64,000 bases of DNA from Leptoclinus maculatus (Eukaryota > Chordata > Actinopteri > Perciformes > Stichaeidae), in contig JAVDOI010000010.1 in the NCBI GenBank assembly GCA_032191485.1, positions 9,878,194-9,942,193 of the forward strand. Reading direction: 5' to 3'. This document shows positions 10,092 to 44,060 of this stretch, piece by piece. Position 1 is the stretch's first letter, and each line of letters begins with the position of its first letter. The notes beneath the pieces are model-generated. The model was given only the letters and a program-made list of their open reading frames with translations. It made no database searches and was not told the origin of the DNA. Made by a program: the position numbers and the translations under genes.

Positions 10092-13000
10092 GGTGTACTC
10101 TGTATATATACTTGGGACAGTGTACTAACAACGCTGTGAATAATTTGTATGTGTATCATAGCTTATGTACTCATTTTCATGTTTTTATACAGTTTTTACA
10201 GAGGTTATACCACCTGGAAGAAGTCATCCAGTTTATGATTTTTGACCCATTAATAAGAATGCCAGAAATTGTATTTAGAAGTTGCTCGGGAGTCGAGACA
10301 GATGAGTAATAGATAAGTGGAATGATCAAAATCAGATCACCAGAGGCTGAGATATCCGGATTTTTAGTAACTAGTGTGAGACAAGCTCCAATAATGCCAA
10401 CATTTCCCATAATGCAACACAGGTTTTCACAAGCCGTGTAGTAATCCTCATCATGAGTAAATTGATCTTCCTATGTAAAATCAGTAGCGTGTTTGTTTTC
10501 ATACTGATTTAATGTAACATTGTAATAAAGGCTTTTTTGGAGGCTGTTCTTTAGTTGTCATGGAATTGCAAATTGTGTAATTTATATTTTTTCTCTATAT
10601 GCACATTACAAAAAGTCCTTTTCATTCACGTTTGCTTAAACATTGAGCTTCAAAGTTCCTTTTCCAATTAGGAAACAGCAGGAAACTGGCTGTTCTGGAG
10701 CTTTCGATCATATCACATGATCTTCATAAGCAGACGAAGAAGCTACTAAATAAACCGTGAGATGATATTGTTTTTTTTAACTGCACTTTTACAGGAGTAA
10801 ACTTTTAAGCTTTTTGATGGTTTAATAAACCCAAAACATATAACATACAATAAGCATGTTTTATCAAATATGTGACTAAATTCCTGGAAAAGAAAATACA
10901 CAAACATTGACTCTCCATTATGTAAATCATGTACATTTTAAGTTGTACAGCATTTATTATAAATTTGCTAATTTCAGCCCTCACTCACACATCATAACTA
11001 TGTTATTGTGTCTGCTCCCTTCACTCCCTGTGTTGACATTGTTTCTTTGTGTTTACTCATCTTGAAAAAAATCAAGTTAAAATAAAGGACATATGGGTTT
11101 GCTTCCAGCTTTTCACATCTTCATTCTTGAATCTTTTTAAGCACCAGCTGCTTCCCTCAGAATTTGTACCCCCTTTCCTGGCAGCAATCGCACATAAAAA
11201 AATCTGGCAAATACAGAGAGAAACAGACACCAATTGTTGCATGAAAAACACAATATTTTATGCCTGCCAAAGAAAAGATGATTGTGTATCATAGAAATGA
11301 TGCCGTTGTCTCAAAGCAACCATAACATAGTCTTCAATTTAAATGACTCTTTGCTCCTTCTCTTACCATTTGTGTGAACATCTGAATATGATCTCTGTTG
11401 TTTATTTATTTGTTAATTATTTATTGTCTATCTTTCTATGATGACTCACACAACCATGCACTAGAATCTTTAAGGGCACAGTATATTTAATAGACCCAAC
11501 ACTAATAGGAATCTCCAAACCAGAATTGAAAAAAAGAAAAAAAAAGCCAATAGAGAATCAATATTAATGAAAAAGTTATAAAAAATAATTATTTTTAAAC
11601 TCTTGAAAGTGTCAAGCACACAAACAAATACTTGTTTCCAGTTTAGTGTGAAGGGGAAAGTAATTTGAGTCAAAGTGAAATAATCAACTTTGACTACCAA
11701 GAACAAAGAGATAGGACTTTAGCTGATGACGGAAGACTTTGCCATTTTGTCATTGCTCATGGAGGAATATATTAAATATAAATAGCTCCTTATGCTGGCT
11801 TTCACTAAGATATAATTTATACAATTTGAACATTAGCTCTATATTTGACTTAGATGCCTGTGAAACAAAGCTTGCTGCAAGTTGTGCATCCTCGCTCAAG
11901 TATGGCTAATCACAGATGTATTATTAAGATCCTGACCCCTCTTATACACATACGTAACTCCTCCAGCAGCGAAAGGCCGGTGATTGATTCAGTTCATCAC
12001 ACACTGAACATTGTCCATATTAGAGGAGCTGCATGACTGATCATTGTACTCACTGGCTGCTAGCCAGCGATGATAGAGCCAATTATACCTGAAAACCAGC
12101 CAATGGCCCTCTTTAACCTGTGAAAATGATGATCTGGTGCTAATGAAGTGAGTGAATTAGAAATGCCATCTGCTTGCTGCCCCACCACCACTTATCGCTT
12201 ATAAGCATGTAGTTTTCAAGGGCATTGTACTAAAAAAAAAAGATGAATATTCTCAAAGCCAATTATAGAATAGGACTAATGTATAGGAATGCTATAATTA
12301 AACTTGAGTGGAGTGTACATTTAGCATCAACTTTATTTTCACCTTGCCACTCCCATTTGTTTCGAAAATGGTTTGAAGGTGGAGAGAAAAGTTACTCAGA
12401 AGTAAGCTAGAGGCACTGTGATGTTTTACTTCGGCATAGCAATGACAATGCTAAACATACTGATGGTAAGAAGGTTTAACGTTCACCGCCTTTATCATCT
12501 TAGTCTAGTGTGTTAGCATTTGATAGAACTACACACAAAGCACATCTGAGGCTGATGGGGATGCCAATTCTTTTTTAATCATAAACTAAAGTATTGGACT
12601 AATTCAACTTATTACTATTCATCCTGAGGGACACATAGATCTGCGGGGTTGGAGGAAACATATTCTTTACTTTAAGTAAAGTTTCAAATACCATATTATA
12701 AAAATACTCCGTTAGAAGTCCTTCATTGACAATGTTACTTTAGTAAAAATATATAAGTAAAATCAGGAAAATATACCAAGTACTGTACTCAATGCAGAAA
12801 ATGTGCTCTGTGACTTATTGTTATTACTGTCATTATTAACGATTATTATGTCTCCGCAGCGACAGCCACGGCATTATGTTTTCGGGTTTGTCGTCCGTCA
12901 TTCTCGTGAATGCGAGATCTAAAAGAAATGTGGCAAAAATGTTCAATTGGACAATTGGAAAAATAGTGAGAAAAGCTCAATGCAATGCATAAAACCTCAA

Positions 13001-13341
13001 AATTGTACTTAATCTTCAGGGGAGCACGAATGGCTGAAGAAAGGTCCCATGACAATCCATCCAATAGTTGTTTAGATATTTCGACAGACAGGCATTTTCA
13101 TCCCTACCGTCATGTTGCTTAAGTGTAGTCATGGTAGAAACTTTCCAATACTGCTTCTCGTGTCATACAAGGTTATTAAAAAGATTGATCAAGTTGTTTT
13201 TCAAGCTGTACGTAAATATAAATATTTTATCTACTGACCAGAAAACCAAACAGAAACACTGCATTTCCCCTCCCCGATTGTTTGTAAAAAAACAAAGCCA
13301 CAACACTCTGGCAGTTTTTTTATGTTTTTGGGAGGACCGGG
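10092..13341. other. LRRCC1-RALYL intergenic region
   Basis: AT-rich sequence between the two genes without recognisable coding. It contains a fragment of the CAGTGG repeat at about 12640-12820 and a possible conserved block at 12030-12210, listed separately. The short open frames here lack codon bias and family resemblance. Confidence 0.6.
12030..12215. promoter_or_regulatory. candidate conserved noncoding element
   Basis: This block has balanced composition within AT-rich DNA. It contains homeobox-type cores (CCAATTATAC, GTGCTAATGAAG, TGAATTAG) and CTGGCTGCTAGCCAG. That is the look of developmental enhancers. It is a judgement by eye; no alignment was possible. Confidence 0.25.
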
Positions 13342-13347
13342 TTTATT
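13342..13347 (-). terminator. candidate RALYL polyadenylation signal AATAAA
   Basis: AATAAA on the minus strand within TGAAATAAACC. It is the only canonical hexamer I saw downstream of the RALYL terminal acceptor in this stretch. Confidence 0.4.
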
Positions 13348-14054
13348 TCAAAAACTGCTATCATCCATAGCTGTACAACAGATGCAATGAATACAAATGA
13401 TCCATAATAATAGCCACAGTTTTTAACATGCCGATAGTAAAAAATTTAAATTTTTTTGTCAACCATAAACAGAATGTAAACGGAATTCAAAATACATCTT
13501 ATCATGTATAACGGATGACAAACAGTGTGGAGACATTCTGAATAAATTACAATTCAGTTAAATGTACGAATAAAGAAAAATCACATAATTATCAAGTCTT
13601 CTCTCTCTGCCAGCGTCCTGACTCATCACAGTTTTCAATGCACAGAAACAGAACAAAACATTACAACAAAAGAGGGCGTTTCATGATTCCTCTGACTGAT
13701 AACGTAACTGTATTTTTATGCACAATACAGACCATAATATATTAAGAACACAATATATTGTCCTTACTTTCCAGAGAGGCAATCAGCTTGAAGGGCAATT
13801 ATAGATTGCTCTTTGCAGGTGACCTTGCGGTCGTCTGAAGAATATTTATAACCAGCATTTAGATGAAGTACACATCAGGAGTGTCATGTTCTAATGAGGC
13901 AAACAAGCGAAAAATCAAGTTTGAAAAACTCTTCCTCTGCTGTCAGTCACTCCCGTCATCGCTTTCCTAAAATTTCAAATACACCTTCTTGATCAAGAAG
14001 GTTTTGCTGGCATCTGTTCTCCCTTCTTGGACGGTAGGCTCCCCTTTTCCCCAA
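13342..14054 (-). other. ralyl: RALYL probable 3' UTR terminal exon
   Basis: The acceptor TTTTTTTTCAAG is followed by TTGGGG from 14054. On the minus strand the next AATAAA is at 13347-13342, about 700 nt downstream. The coding exon upstream ends TGA|GTAAGG, so a further exon is expected. If the 14773-14805 exon is skipped, this exon would be read in frame for 32 codons to a TGA at 13958-13956. The 3' cleavage site is inferred. Confidence 0.55.
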
Positions 14055-14772
14055 CTTGAAAAAAAAGAGAATACAAGACAGACAGCAGTGATAATTAATA
14101 TTAATAGTATTTACTTTCACAGTAGACTTATGTAGAAAAGGTGGCTACATTATAAGCTGCTTTATCTGCAAGATGAATAACAGAGGGTTAGGGGCTGCGA
14201 TCAACATTAAAATAAACTAATGCTTTTGATATTACCTGCAACCACTGAGATATCCACCTGAAGGACAAGCCGTTCATTATGCTACCATCTTACCGAACCA
14301 TCATGTTCAGAGCGGCTGAAAAAGGTTTCCCTTTATCGGGCACTTGAGGACAGCAGGGAGGAAATGTCAGCCAAGAGGCAAATACAATCTCAAAGCTATT
14401 TGTTCATACAAAGAAAATCAGGGGATTTAAATGTCGTCTGATGCAGAGTGCGGATGAGACGGAGTCGTATCTCTGTGGCGGTTCAGACAGTCATCAGTGA
14501 TAACTGCAGAGAAGCTGCCTTTACTTTACGCACCCAGACGGAGAGAATGACGGCCCATTTAGAAGACGGAACGAGCAGCGTTTCTCACTCTGGTTAAAAG
14601 TGGAAAATAAGCCGAAGATCTTCAGCATCGCTGCTGCTGCTGCTGACTACAAGTGGCTGGGCACTGAAAAGGGGTACTGTGGTCCATACTCTGTTAGAAG
14701 TCTATTCACAAAATGAAATGTCATAAATAAAGAATTATTCCCTTTTAAGTAGGGATTAAACACTGACCTTAC
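14055..14772 (-). other. RALYL last intron (inferred)
   Basis: A 718-nt segment between the TGA|GTAAGG donor and the TTTTCAAG acceptor. A short CTG-type triplet run (CTGCTGCTGCTGCTG) lies near 14631-14645. Nothing else was recognised. Confidence 0.5.
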
Positions 14773-36350
<21,578 letters not shown>

Positions 36351-36757
36351 TTAGACTGTGGAGGTTACTTACAGAAAGCCAACCAGTGAGCATGTAAGCA
36401 CCAGTCTGAGCTGAAAGCATATGTTGTAGATAATAGCAGTCTGAGAAAAATACATCTTTGTTTTTATGAATCCATTTAAACCCCACTAAATGGTCTAAAT
36501 ATCTTCTAAAAGGCATTTCGAGATATGCGACAAGATTTTCACCCAACAGCTTCAATGATCACAGCAAAGGCTTGATTTGTGTGGGAAATTGAAAACCACA
36601 ATGCTTCGATATCAGTGAATCATGTAGGGCACGCTTACTTACATTTTCAATTATTCTGTGATTAATATTTTTGATTTTTCCAGTTAATCATTTGCTCCAT
36701 AGACAGTGAAGCGTGTCCATCACAGTTTCCCAAAACCCAACCTGATGTCTTCAGATT

Positions 36758-37028
36758 AGAGCTGCAACCAATGACCATTTAATTTATTGATTAGTGTGTG
36801 GATTATTTTCTTTACTTAATTAATCGTTTATTAATCATTCAGTCTATAAAGCAGAGTATGAGGTGACGTCTTCAAATGTCTTGTTCTCTCTGACCAACTG
36901 TTAAAAAACCCAAAGATCTTCAGTTAACTAAATTATGAAACTTTGAAAATAATTGTCATTTATCAAAAATAGTTTTAATAAAAATAATGTTCTGTCTACT
37001 TGATTAATCTACATATTGTTGCAGCTCT
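36758..37028. mobile_element. non-autonomous element with AGAGCTGCAAC inverted ends
   Basis: It starts AGAGCTGCAACCAATGACC and ends TTGTTGCAGCTCT, giving an 11-nt inverted repeat. The interior has ATTGATTAGTGTGTGGATTA and other AT-rich tracts typical of this common fish family. It lies just upstream of the first RALYL coding exon. No clear target duplication was seen. Confidence 0.65.
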
Positions 37029-38545
37029 ACTTTGGATTGCTGGTTTTATCCGATCAACAATCTAAAACCCAAATAAATATAATTTAGAACAAAGAAGCAA
37101 GAACCAGTACGTTTTTGCAAAAAAGGACGTTTAGGACGTTTTTGCAAAAAAACTAAAACAAGACAAGACTTAGGTTACTCAATTATTTAAAATGTTGTCC
37201 ATTATTTTTCTAAGCTTGATCAATTAATTGATAATTTGCTTTCCAATTGTTTCCACCTCTACATCCTACGCCCACTATGTTAACATGGAGGCAAAGACTG
37301 AAAGCTTTCTGCAGGAGGTGAGAGGAACACTGAGTCTTCACCCGCCGTTTACCTCTATTTTTTAGTTCCCTTCATGTGCAATGCCTTTGTAATGTCTGAG
37401 AAGGACAAGAATAGCCTAAATGGTATTGTGAAAGTCTGCTCCAAGATGATTGGAGCCCTGGAAAGAGTATTGTGTTCCCTGTAGGAGAAACAGGTGGCCC
37501 AAAAAGCAAAAGGAACTATCCGCCAATCTGACCTTCTTCTGTCCAGTGAATTCACTGAAATGGCCTCAGGCTGGCGTTACAACGTGCTCCTTAATAACTT
37601 TTTTTATGCGCATTTTAAAAAGCAAAGATTCAAGAAAAGTTGATTCCGTCAGATTTATCTTGTGACCCTTTGGAGGGGCTCGACCCTTAGGTTTGGAACC
37701 ACTTGGCTAAACTATCTACATTAACATAAGTATATAAAGAATAATCACAAGTTAAAACCAGCTCCACCTTGACCAGCTATAATAATAAAATACGGTTGAT
37801 GTATCAATATTAATAATCTATTAATGTTAGGACTTTAACATTGTTGTCTTGGTACTTTTACTTAAGGAAAGGATCTGAATACTTGTTCAACAATTAACAA
37901 TTGTATTAACAAAACACACAGTGACAGCTTCTTTACTGTCAAATAGAAACCAGGCCAACAGAGAGAGAAGAAAAGCACTGAGCTGGACACATCAATTACA
38001 ACCTCCCTGCAGGCTGCACTGTTAGTTCCCATAATGCTACAGTCCTCTGGGGGGGGGGGAAGATGACGGAAGTACCTCTTAGGTTGTTGCGTCTTTGAAT
38101 TCCCTGGTTGGTGGTAATTTATGAGTGCGTATCTTTCCACAATGAGGCTTTTAGACCCAGATTCAGCACTATTATTATTAATAGCATTATTATCACAGGA
38201 GAAGCTCTGATGAGGCTGAGAGAGCCGACACCGGTTAGCACTGTCACCTCATGTGATCTGTCTTTGAGTTGAATCAATTCATTGGTAAATGTATCCAATT
38301 AAAATCAATATGTATCTATCTTCTTCTATTTTGATGATGAATTAATTAAAGTTTTTAAAGCTATTCTCTGATTCGAGGTTACAAATTATTACAAAGTATT
38401 TGCTGCTTTTTTTGTTTTATGAGATCATAAAACTGCATATTTTTGGAGGTTTGAGGAAAAACAAGCAATTTCACTTATTTATTTGACATTTTATTGACTT
38501 TTATATTTGATCTTAATGTCCTCAAAGATTTTCCTTAAGTGTTCA

Positions 38546-38790
38546 GGGCTGTAGCTATTGATTATCTTTATCAGTGTATCTGCCAATTACTCTCTTGATT
38601 AATCTATTAATTGTTTTATCTATAAAATCTCAGAAAAACCTGGTTTTAAATTCCGTCACATCCCAAGGTAACATCTCAAAATGTCTTATTTTTGTAGCGC
38701 TGATTTAGATGTACTCGTGCTACTCAGAGAATTGAGCAACAGTCCAATACCCAAAATTCAGTCTTTAGTTATATCAAAAGCAGCAAGTCA
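38546..38790. repeat. GGCTGTAGCTATTGATTA repeat family copy
   Basis: A decayed relative of the 29830 and 36758 copies: GGGCTGTAGCTATTGATTAT, GATTAATCTATTAATTG, CAACAGTCCAATACCCAAA. Confidence 0.5.
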
Positions 38791-40077
38791 TCACATTTGA
38801 GTTTTGTTTGGAGTTTGTTTAATTGAAAAAAACAAACAGGAACAGTTATTTGATGATCAAAAGAGTTTCCAATACATTTTCTGTTCATTGAGCAATGTTT
38901 TAATTGACAAATCGTATCATATCTACTCTAGTTTGATCATAAGACATGCAGCTCAGGTGAAAAGCAGACTCTACTTTTTTTAATCTTTGAATGGTGCCTG
39001 AATACAAATCAGTATGGGGAAATGATGGAGAGATGTAACGATATGTACAGCTATTTCTCTAAAATGTATCTCACACATCCTGACACACACAAATACACGA
39101 ACACATACATAGATCAATACTTCTTGCAGTCAGGCACGCTTCCTATCACAATTTTCCCCATCCTATACCTGTTCACTTCCTTTCCTAAACCGCGCATAAT
39201 ACTCCCTAAATCTCGCTTTGCTCCTCACAGAATGGAGGATAATTTAACACTGCGAGTCCCATTGAGTCGCGATGTCATCTGGAGTTGATTATACCTTAAA
39301 TATCAACGGGGGTCTTTAAAAAGCCCACCAGTCAATCCAATCAAATCCTATTCAGTCCTTCTTTACCTTTGAATAAACCTCACAGCCCAACCCGCTGAGT
39401 GACTGATGGATGAGAAGTGCACAGAGGTGAGGCCATTAGACGGTTGATTAAGCAAGCAAGAGCACATTTTTAAGCAGATTTAATATCAGAAAATGTGATT
39501 TCCCTAATTTAATCCCATTGAGCTAGGCTATATTGCCAAATGAAAGCATTGGATTTTCGCTCATTAAACACAAATTGAAATGTTGAATGAACAGTGTTTG
39601 GTTAGAAAGACTAGTAAGGCAAAAAAACAAGTTATTTTACATTAGTTGAAAGAGTTGTGAAATGTGGCTGACACCCACAGTAGAGTCACTGCCTTAGAGT
39701 CAGAGTGTGGGTGTAAAGAAAGCCCACAGACTTAAAAGTGCCGCTCAGCATGTTACCAACCAGCAACTACTCTTAAGAATTACTCTTACATATTTCTCTA
39801 TTAGATTAACACTAACTAAACAGCATTGAGTAAAAGAAAGACGTTGTTGGGTATTCTTTATTAAAAGGTTTGTGTGGCTGTCGTTTAATCAGATTTGATT
39901 GGCAGCGACCAAACAACCCACCAACTGTTGCCAAACTCGGATTGGTGCATTGAACTATGTGACACAAGCTTTTTCAAATTGAGCCCCAGTCACTTTAAGC
40001 CAATGGTATGAGCACAAGAAGAAGAAATACAGAAATCTTTCATGTGAAATTGTACATTCAATTTGAAGCTACAGCAA

Positions 40078-40640
40078 ACAGCTGGTTAGCGTAGCTTAGC
40101 ATAGCAAAGACTGGAAACAGGTTGGAAACAGCTAGAAAGATGAAACGTGATAATTAGTGAGCTTTAGAGGAGCCAGGCTAGCTGTTTCCAGTCGTTTCCA
40201 GTTGTTGTCCTAAGCTAACTGCCTTCTGGCTTCAGTTTGATACTTAAAGGAACACTTCACCTACAAAATGACATATATGTATATCAATTACTCACCTCGA
40301 GTTACCTTGGATTCTTCATGAAAACTTTATTTTTCTCGCATGCTCCCACAGCAAGCGAAGAATCAAAAAACAGATAAAGTCTTGATGAAGTAAATTGAAA
40401 CAACAGCAAAACTCGATCAAAACATCTGTTAACAAACTCACAACCTTCGTTCACCGTGGAGGCATGCGAGAGAAACAAAGTTTTCTAAAAGAATTCAAGA
40501 GAACACAGGGTGAGTAATTGATATACAAATGGTCATTTTGTGGGTGAAGTTTTCCTTTAATGCACAGACATGAGGGGCGCATCGATCTTCTCATCTAAAT
40601 CTAAATCTCTGTACAAAAGCAAATAAGTGTTGTTGTTTTT
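40078..40640. repeat. CTAAGCTAAC family copy split by a MITE
   Basis: The left part (40078-40243) has inverted and direct copies of the TTTCCAGTC...CTAAGCTAACTG block. The right part (40561-40640) has GACATGAGGGGCGCATCGAT and CTCATCTAAATC, which normally follow directly. A complete TTAA element sits between them. Confidence 0.65.
40244..40560. mobile_element. TTAA-flanked MITE with long terminal inverted repeats
   Basis: TTAA at 40244-40247 and 40557-40560 bounds the element. The termini AGGAACACTTCACCTACAAA and, read from the other side, AGGAAAACTTCACCCACAAA form an inverted repeat. It extends for about 55 nt (CAATTACTCACC at the inner edge) and resumes inward at CTCGCATGC and GCATGCGAG. 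There is no coding capacity. The TTAA duplication points to piggyBac-type mobilisation. Confidence 0.85.
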
Positions 40641-42739
40641 ATTTCCACCTATTGCTTTACGTATGTGAGCAGGTGTAAAAGTGAAGGATTTTTATTTTCA
40701 TTGTTCGCATAAGTTCAAATTTCACTAAGCAGTTTGATAAGACCCATTGTGCTTCAGTGTTGAAGAAAATCATTTAAAAGAAGCAGCTATGCACCAGAAA
40801 TACACAAAACGGCTTTTAAAGGGTCTGTATCTGTTCTGAATTTCAAGGTTAACGCAAACTTACTCATGGACAAACTTTAACACTGTTACTTCCCCTGAAC
40901 TCATGCCCTAAATAACTGCAGGCTGCAGCTGGTAGAAAATTACAACTATAGGCCATCTATGTCCTGTTACGCAGCTTTCAGTCTCTCTTTCTCCACATGC
41001 ATCACCTGACATTAACACCGCAGAGATTCTCCAGCAGTAGCCTATTTTGTCAATTTCCCTCAATTACATGTTTTTAATAAAATAAAGAAATGGTGACAAG
41101 AAAGAGTTTTACAATATTCCTAGCTTATTCAAAATGGCAAAAAAAGACTTTTACAATATTCATGAGCCTCTAAGATCCTCAAAGCCTTTTAAGAAGAACT
41201 GCTGGCAAACGCTGGTGGAAATAACCCAAGTCAGAAAACACACTCACACTGAATTAAAATCAGCCTGATAGGCAAGAAAGAAGGAAAGAGGTTTGGATTC
41301 ATCCTGGCACGCTTAACGCTCCAGAAATTAATGCTAAATAACATCTTCATGCATCAGTGGAAGCTGTGAACGCATCCCAACTCATCACTGGCATGCTTTT
41401 TGCACGCAACAACGGTTTGTTTGTCTGTTAAGGGTCTGTAAAGTTTCTTATAACAGCAAAGCGAGTCCTTGACAGTGATGTTTTTTCTTCAGGGCATCCT
41501 ATCGTGTTGCAGAGGTTCCAAGTTTAAGTATTTCATGGATCCTCTTTGGTCCCTTCACACCGACTGTCAGGGGCTTCAGAGACTGAATTCTCCGGAGATA
41601 AAGAAGCGAGGAACTGGTGAAAGTAATCATTTTAGCACTTCCTCTCTCCCTGATCTCTCCTCACTGACTCGCGCTCCCGTCAGAGGAGAACGAGAGGAAA
41701 ACTCCTCAGTCAATATGACACATACATATGGCATGTGAAGGATGCATTCAGGCCACATTCACTAGCCGCTGCTTGAATGATGCATTGCAGCATTTTATCT
41801 TTAGCGACTTGACAGCGTAGCAGCTAACCTCAACTGTCGCCGACAGAGGAAAATAAGTTGTATTTAGATACGCTAACTTCTGCCTTATCAGGCTAAGGAG
41901 AAAGACGTCTCTCGAACTAAGTCTCAACTTTTAGTTCCTCCCTGGAAAAAATATGTCTGCATAAGAGAATAAAGTATGTGTCTATAATAAGTCTTTTTTT
42001 CTTTTCGCCTCATTCTTTTGAATGACAGCCAAACACATTACAAGGGGATAAATGTGGACTGAAATCTAATTACATTTTTATACAGTCTAAATTTATGAAC
42101 TACACTGCAGTGCAGGTACGAGTTATTTCCCCTCTTTCTGCTGTTATGTGAGAACATATGCAGCATAAAATGTGAGGATTTATGAAAAAGCTGCTGTGAA
42201 TACCATAAAAGCTGAAAAAAGTGCTAAAATCACTCAATGACAGAGCCTCGGGGAGATTTAACAGCCTGAATAATGATTGTAGCTGACCTGACTGCTAGAA
42301 TTTAGTTTAATAGTCAGTTGTAGACAAAGAAAGGACCTTCATTATAACACATGTAGAAAGACAAAAAAATATGCTCACAGTAATTACAAAATATTCAATT
42401 AAACTTGCATGAGGAGTGGAAGGTTAAACTGCATTGTGGCTGAATGGTATTTAATCGCAGAACATAATGAATTAAACTCAGAGAAATGGTGAAAATAGGC
42501 CATAAAAAGAGCATTGTATAGATTTTTGAGAGCTAACATATGGTGGCTGTCTTGCAGAGAGAAGAGAAGATTGATATTGATTGTCAACAATGCCAGATCT
42601 TCATGCCAACGCTAAACTGAGCTAAATTTTAACGTCCGGACTGACCCACGGCGGGACAAAGGTGGCTTGCGGCGGTCTGACGTGCTCTGCTCGCCCGGGG
42701 CTGGATCCTGGTATGGGAAAGTAAGAAAGTAGAGATAAC

Positions 42740-43370
42740 TTCAAACCAGCTGACTTCCAAATAATTTACTTCTCACTACATCCCCACAATAATAACGGAG
42801 CCAAACCTGCCAGATTTCAAAGAGATGTCCCTTTTCCACATGTGATGGCATATTGGAATCGGTTTGTAAATTATATATAGGCTATTGGAGGAAGGTCTGG
42901 ATGCTTCCTTATGAATATCTGATTGTGAATAAGGTTAAGTGTCCTTTGAAATTAAATATGAATATTACCCTGCCAATCACTACATGCAGAAATTAAAAAA
43001 AGACATAAACAGATTTGTCATTGATAATATGAGAAATTCAACACAATATTTACTTTACAAAATGTGACGTCTGGTGGCTTCCAAAATACAAAGACGTTTG
43101 ATATATTTTAAAGTAAATTTCATAATGATGTTGGCAAAATATTTCATTCATAAATATAAGTTTAACAAGATTATTTTTCAGAAGGATATTGAGCAATGTA
43201 TAAAACTATTTCTGATTTAACGAACAAAAAGGCTATTTTGTATTTTGTAATGTTTGTCTCGTGTGATATAGCCTACCCCTGTTTTTTTTTGTTATTGGTC
43301 TATTTGTATATTTTCCCCAGTATACTGAATCTGTGTTCTTTTGTTTGATAAAAGAATAAAATAGAGATAA
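42740..43370 (+). pseudogene. decayed LINE (L1-like) 3' end
   Basis: Frames on the + strand, broken by stops and shifts, give HKYKFNKIIFQKDIEQCIK and then ISDLTNKKAI. This recalls the C-terminus of fish L1-type reverse-transcriptase proteins. AT-rich sequence ending GATAAAAGAATAAAATAGAG follows, like a LINE tail. The recognition is by eye and weak. Confidence 0.35.
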
Positions 43371-43779
43371 GTAGCCAACTAGTGTAAATTAACATGATGC
43401 TGTTTTACTCCTGTCCTCCCCAATTTTTTGAGTCAGCAGCTGCCACTCATTTTTACACACAGTCTAAATGTATAAAGTATGCTTCTGCTGTTATGCTGCT
43501 GTGAGGAAGAATCAAACTGCTGCTGGGAATAATATAAAAGCTGAAACAACTCACTGACAGAGCCAATTATGCACATTATGCTTAATCGCAAATATTAAAT
43601 TAAAATGTGGGGTGAAAATTAGAGTTTAGAGAGTCAAATTGTATTATGACTAAATTAAATCTATGCACAGAACATAATGAGTTCAACTCAGACACATCCG
43701 CTATAAAAAAAAAGAGCCTTGTACAGATTTTTGAGAGTTAACATAAGGTGGCTGTGTAATAACAACGCTGTGCGGGCAC

Positions 43780-44060
43780 CGATGTCCTTTTTAATAACAC
43801 TTTCTCGCCCTTGTTCATTTTTTCCCTGCTCCCTCTCGGCCATAAATTACTCAACTAATGCCCCAACAGCAGCAGCTATTGCTGAATCATTCAAGACCTC
43901 AATTAGCAATTAAGGGCTTAATGAATAGAGGTCCTTGCTGGGCCATTCTGCTCCCAGCCCACAGGAGCCCAGTGGAATATAATCTCTCCTTTAGGACTTG
44001 TACAGTAAATACTAGCTCGCTGTGCAGAGCAGATAGAGAATAGCTTGTTATTGCCCACAT
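43780..44060. promoter_or_regulatory. candidate conserved noncoding element
   Basis: The block includes CCATAAATTACTCAACTAAT, CAATTAGCAATTAAGGGC and TGCTGAATCATTC. The density of homeodomain cores without repeat features suggests an enhancer of the neighbouring neural gene. No coding signal was seen. Confidence 0.3.
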
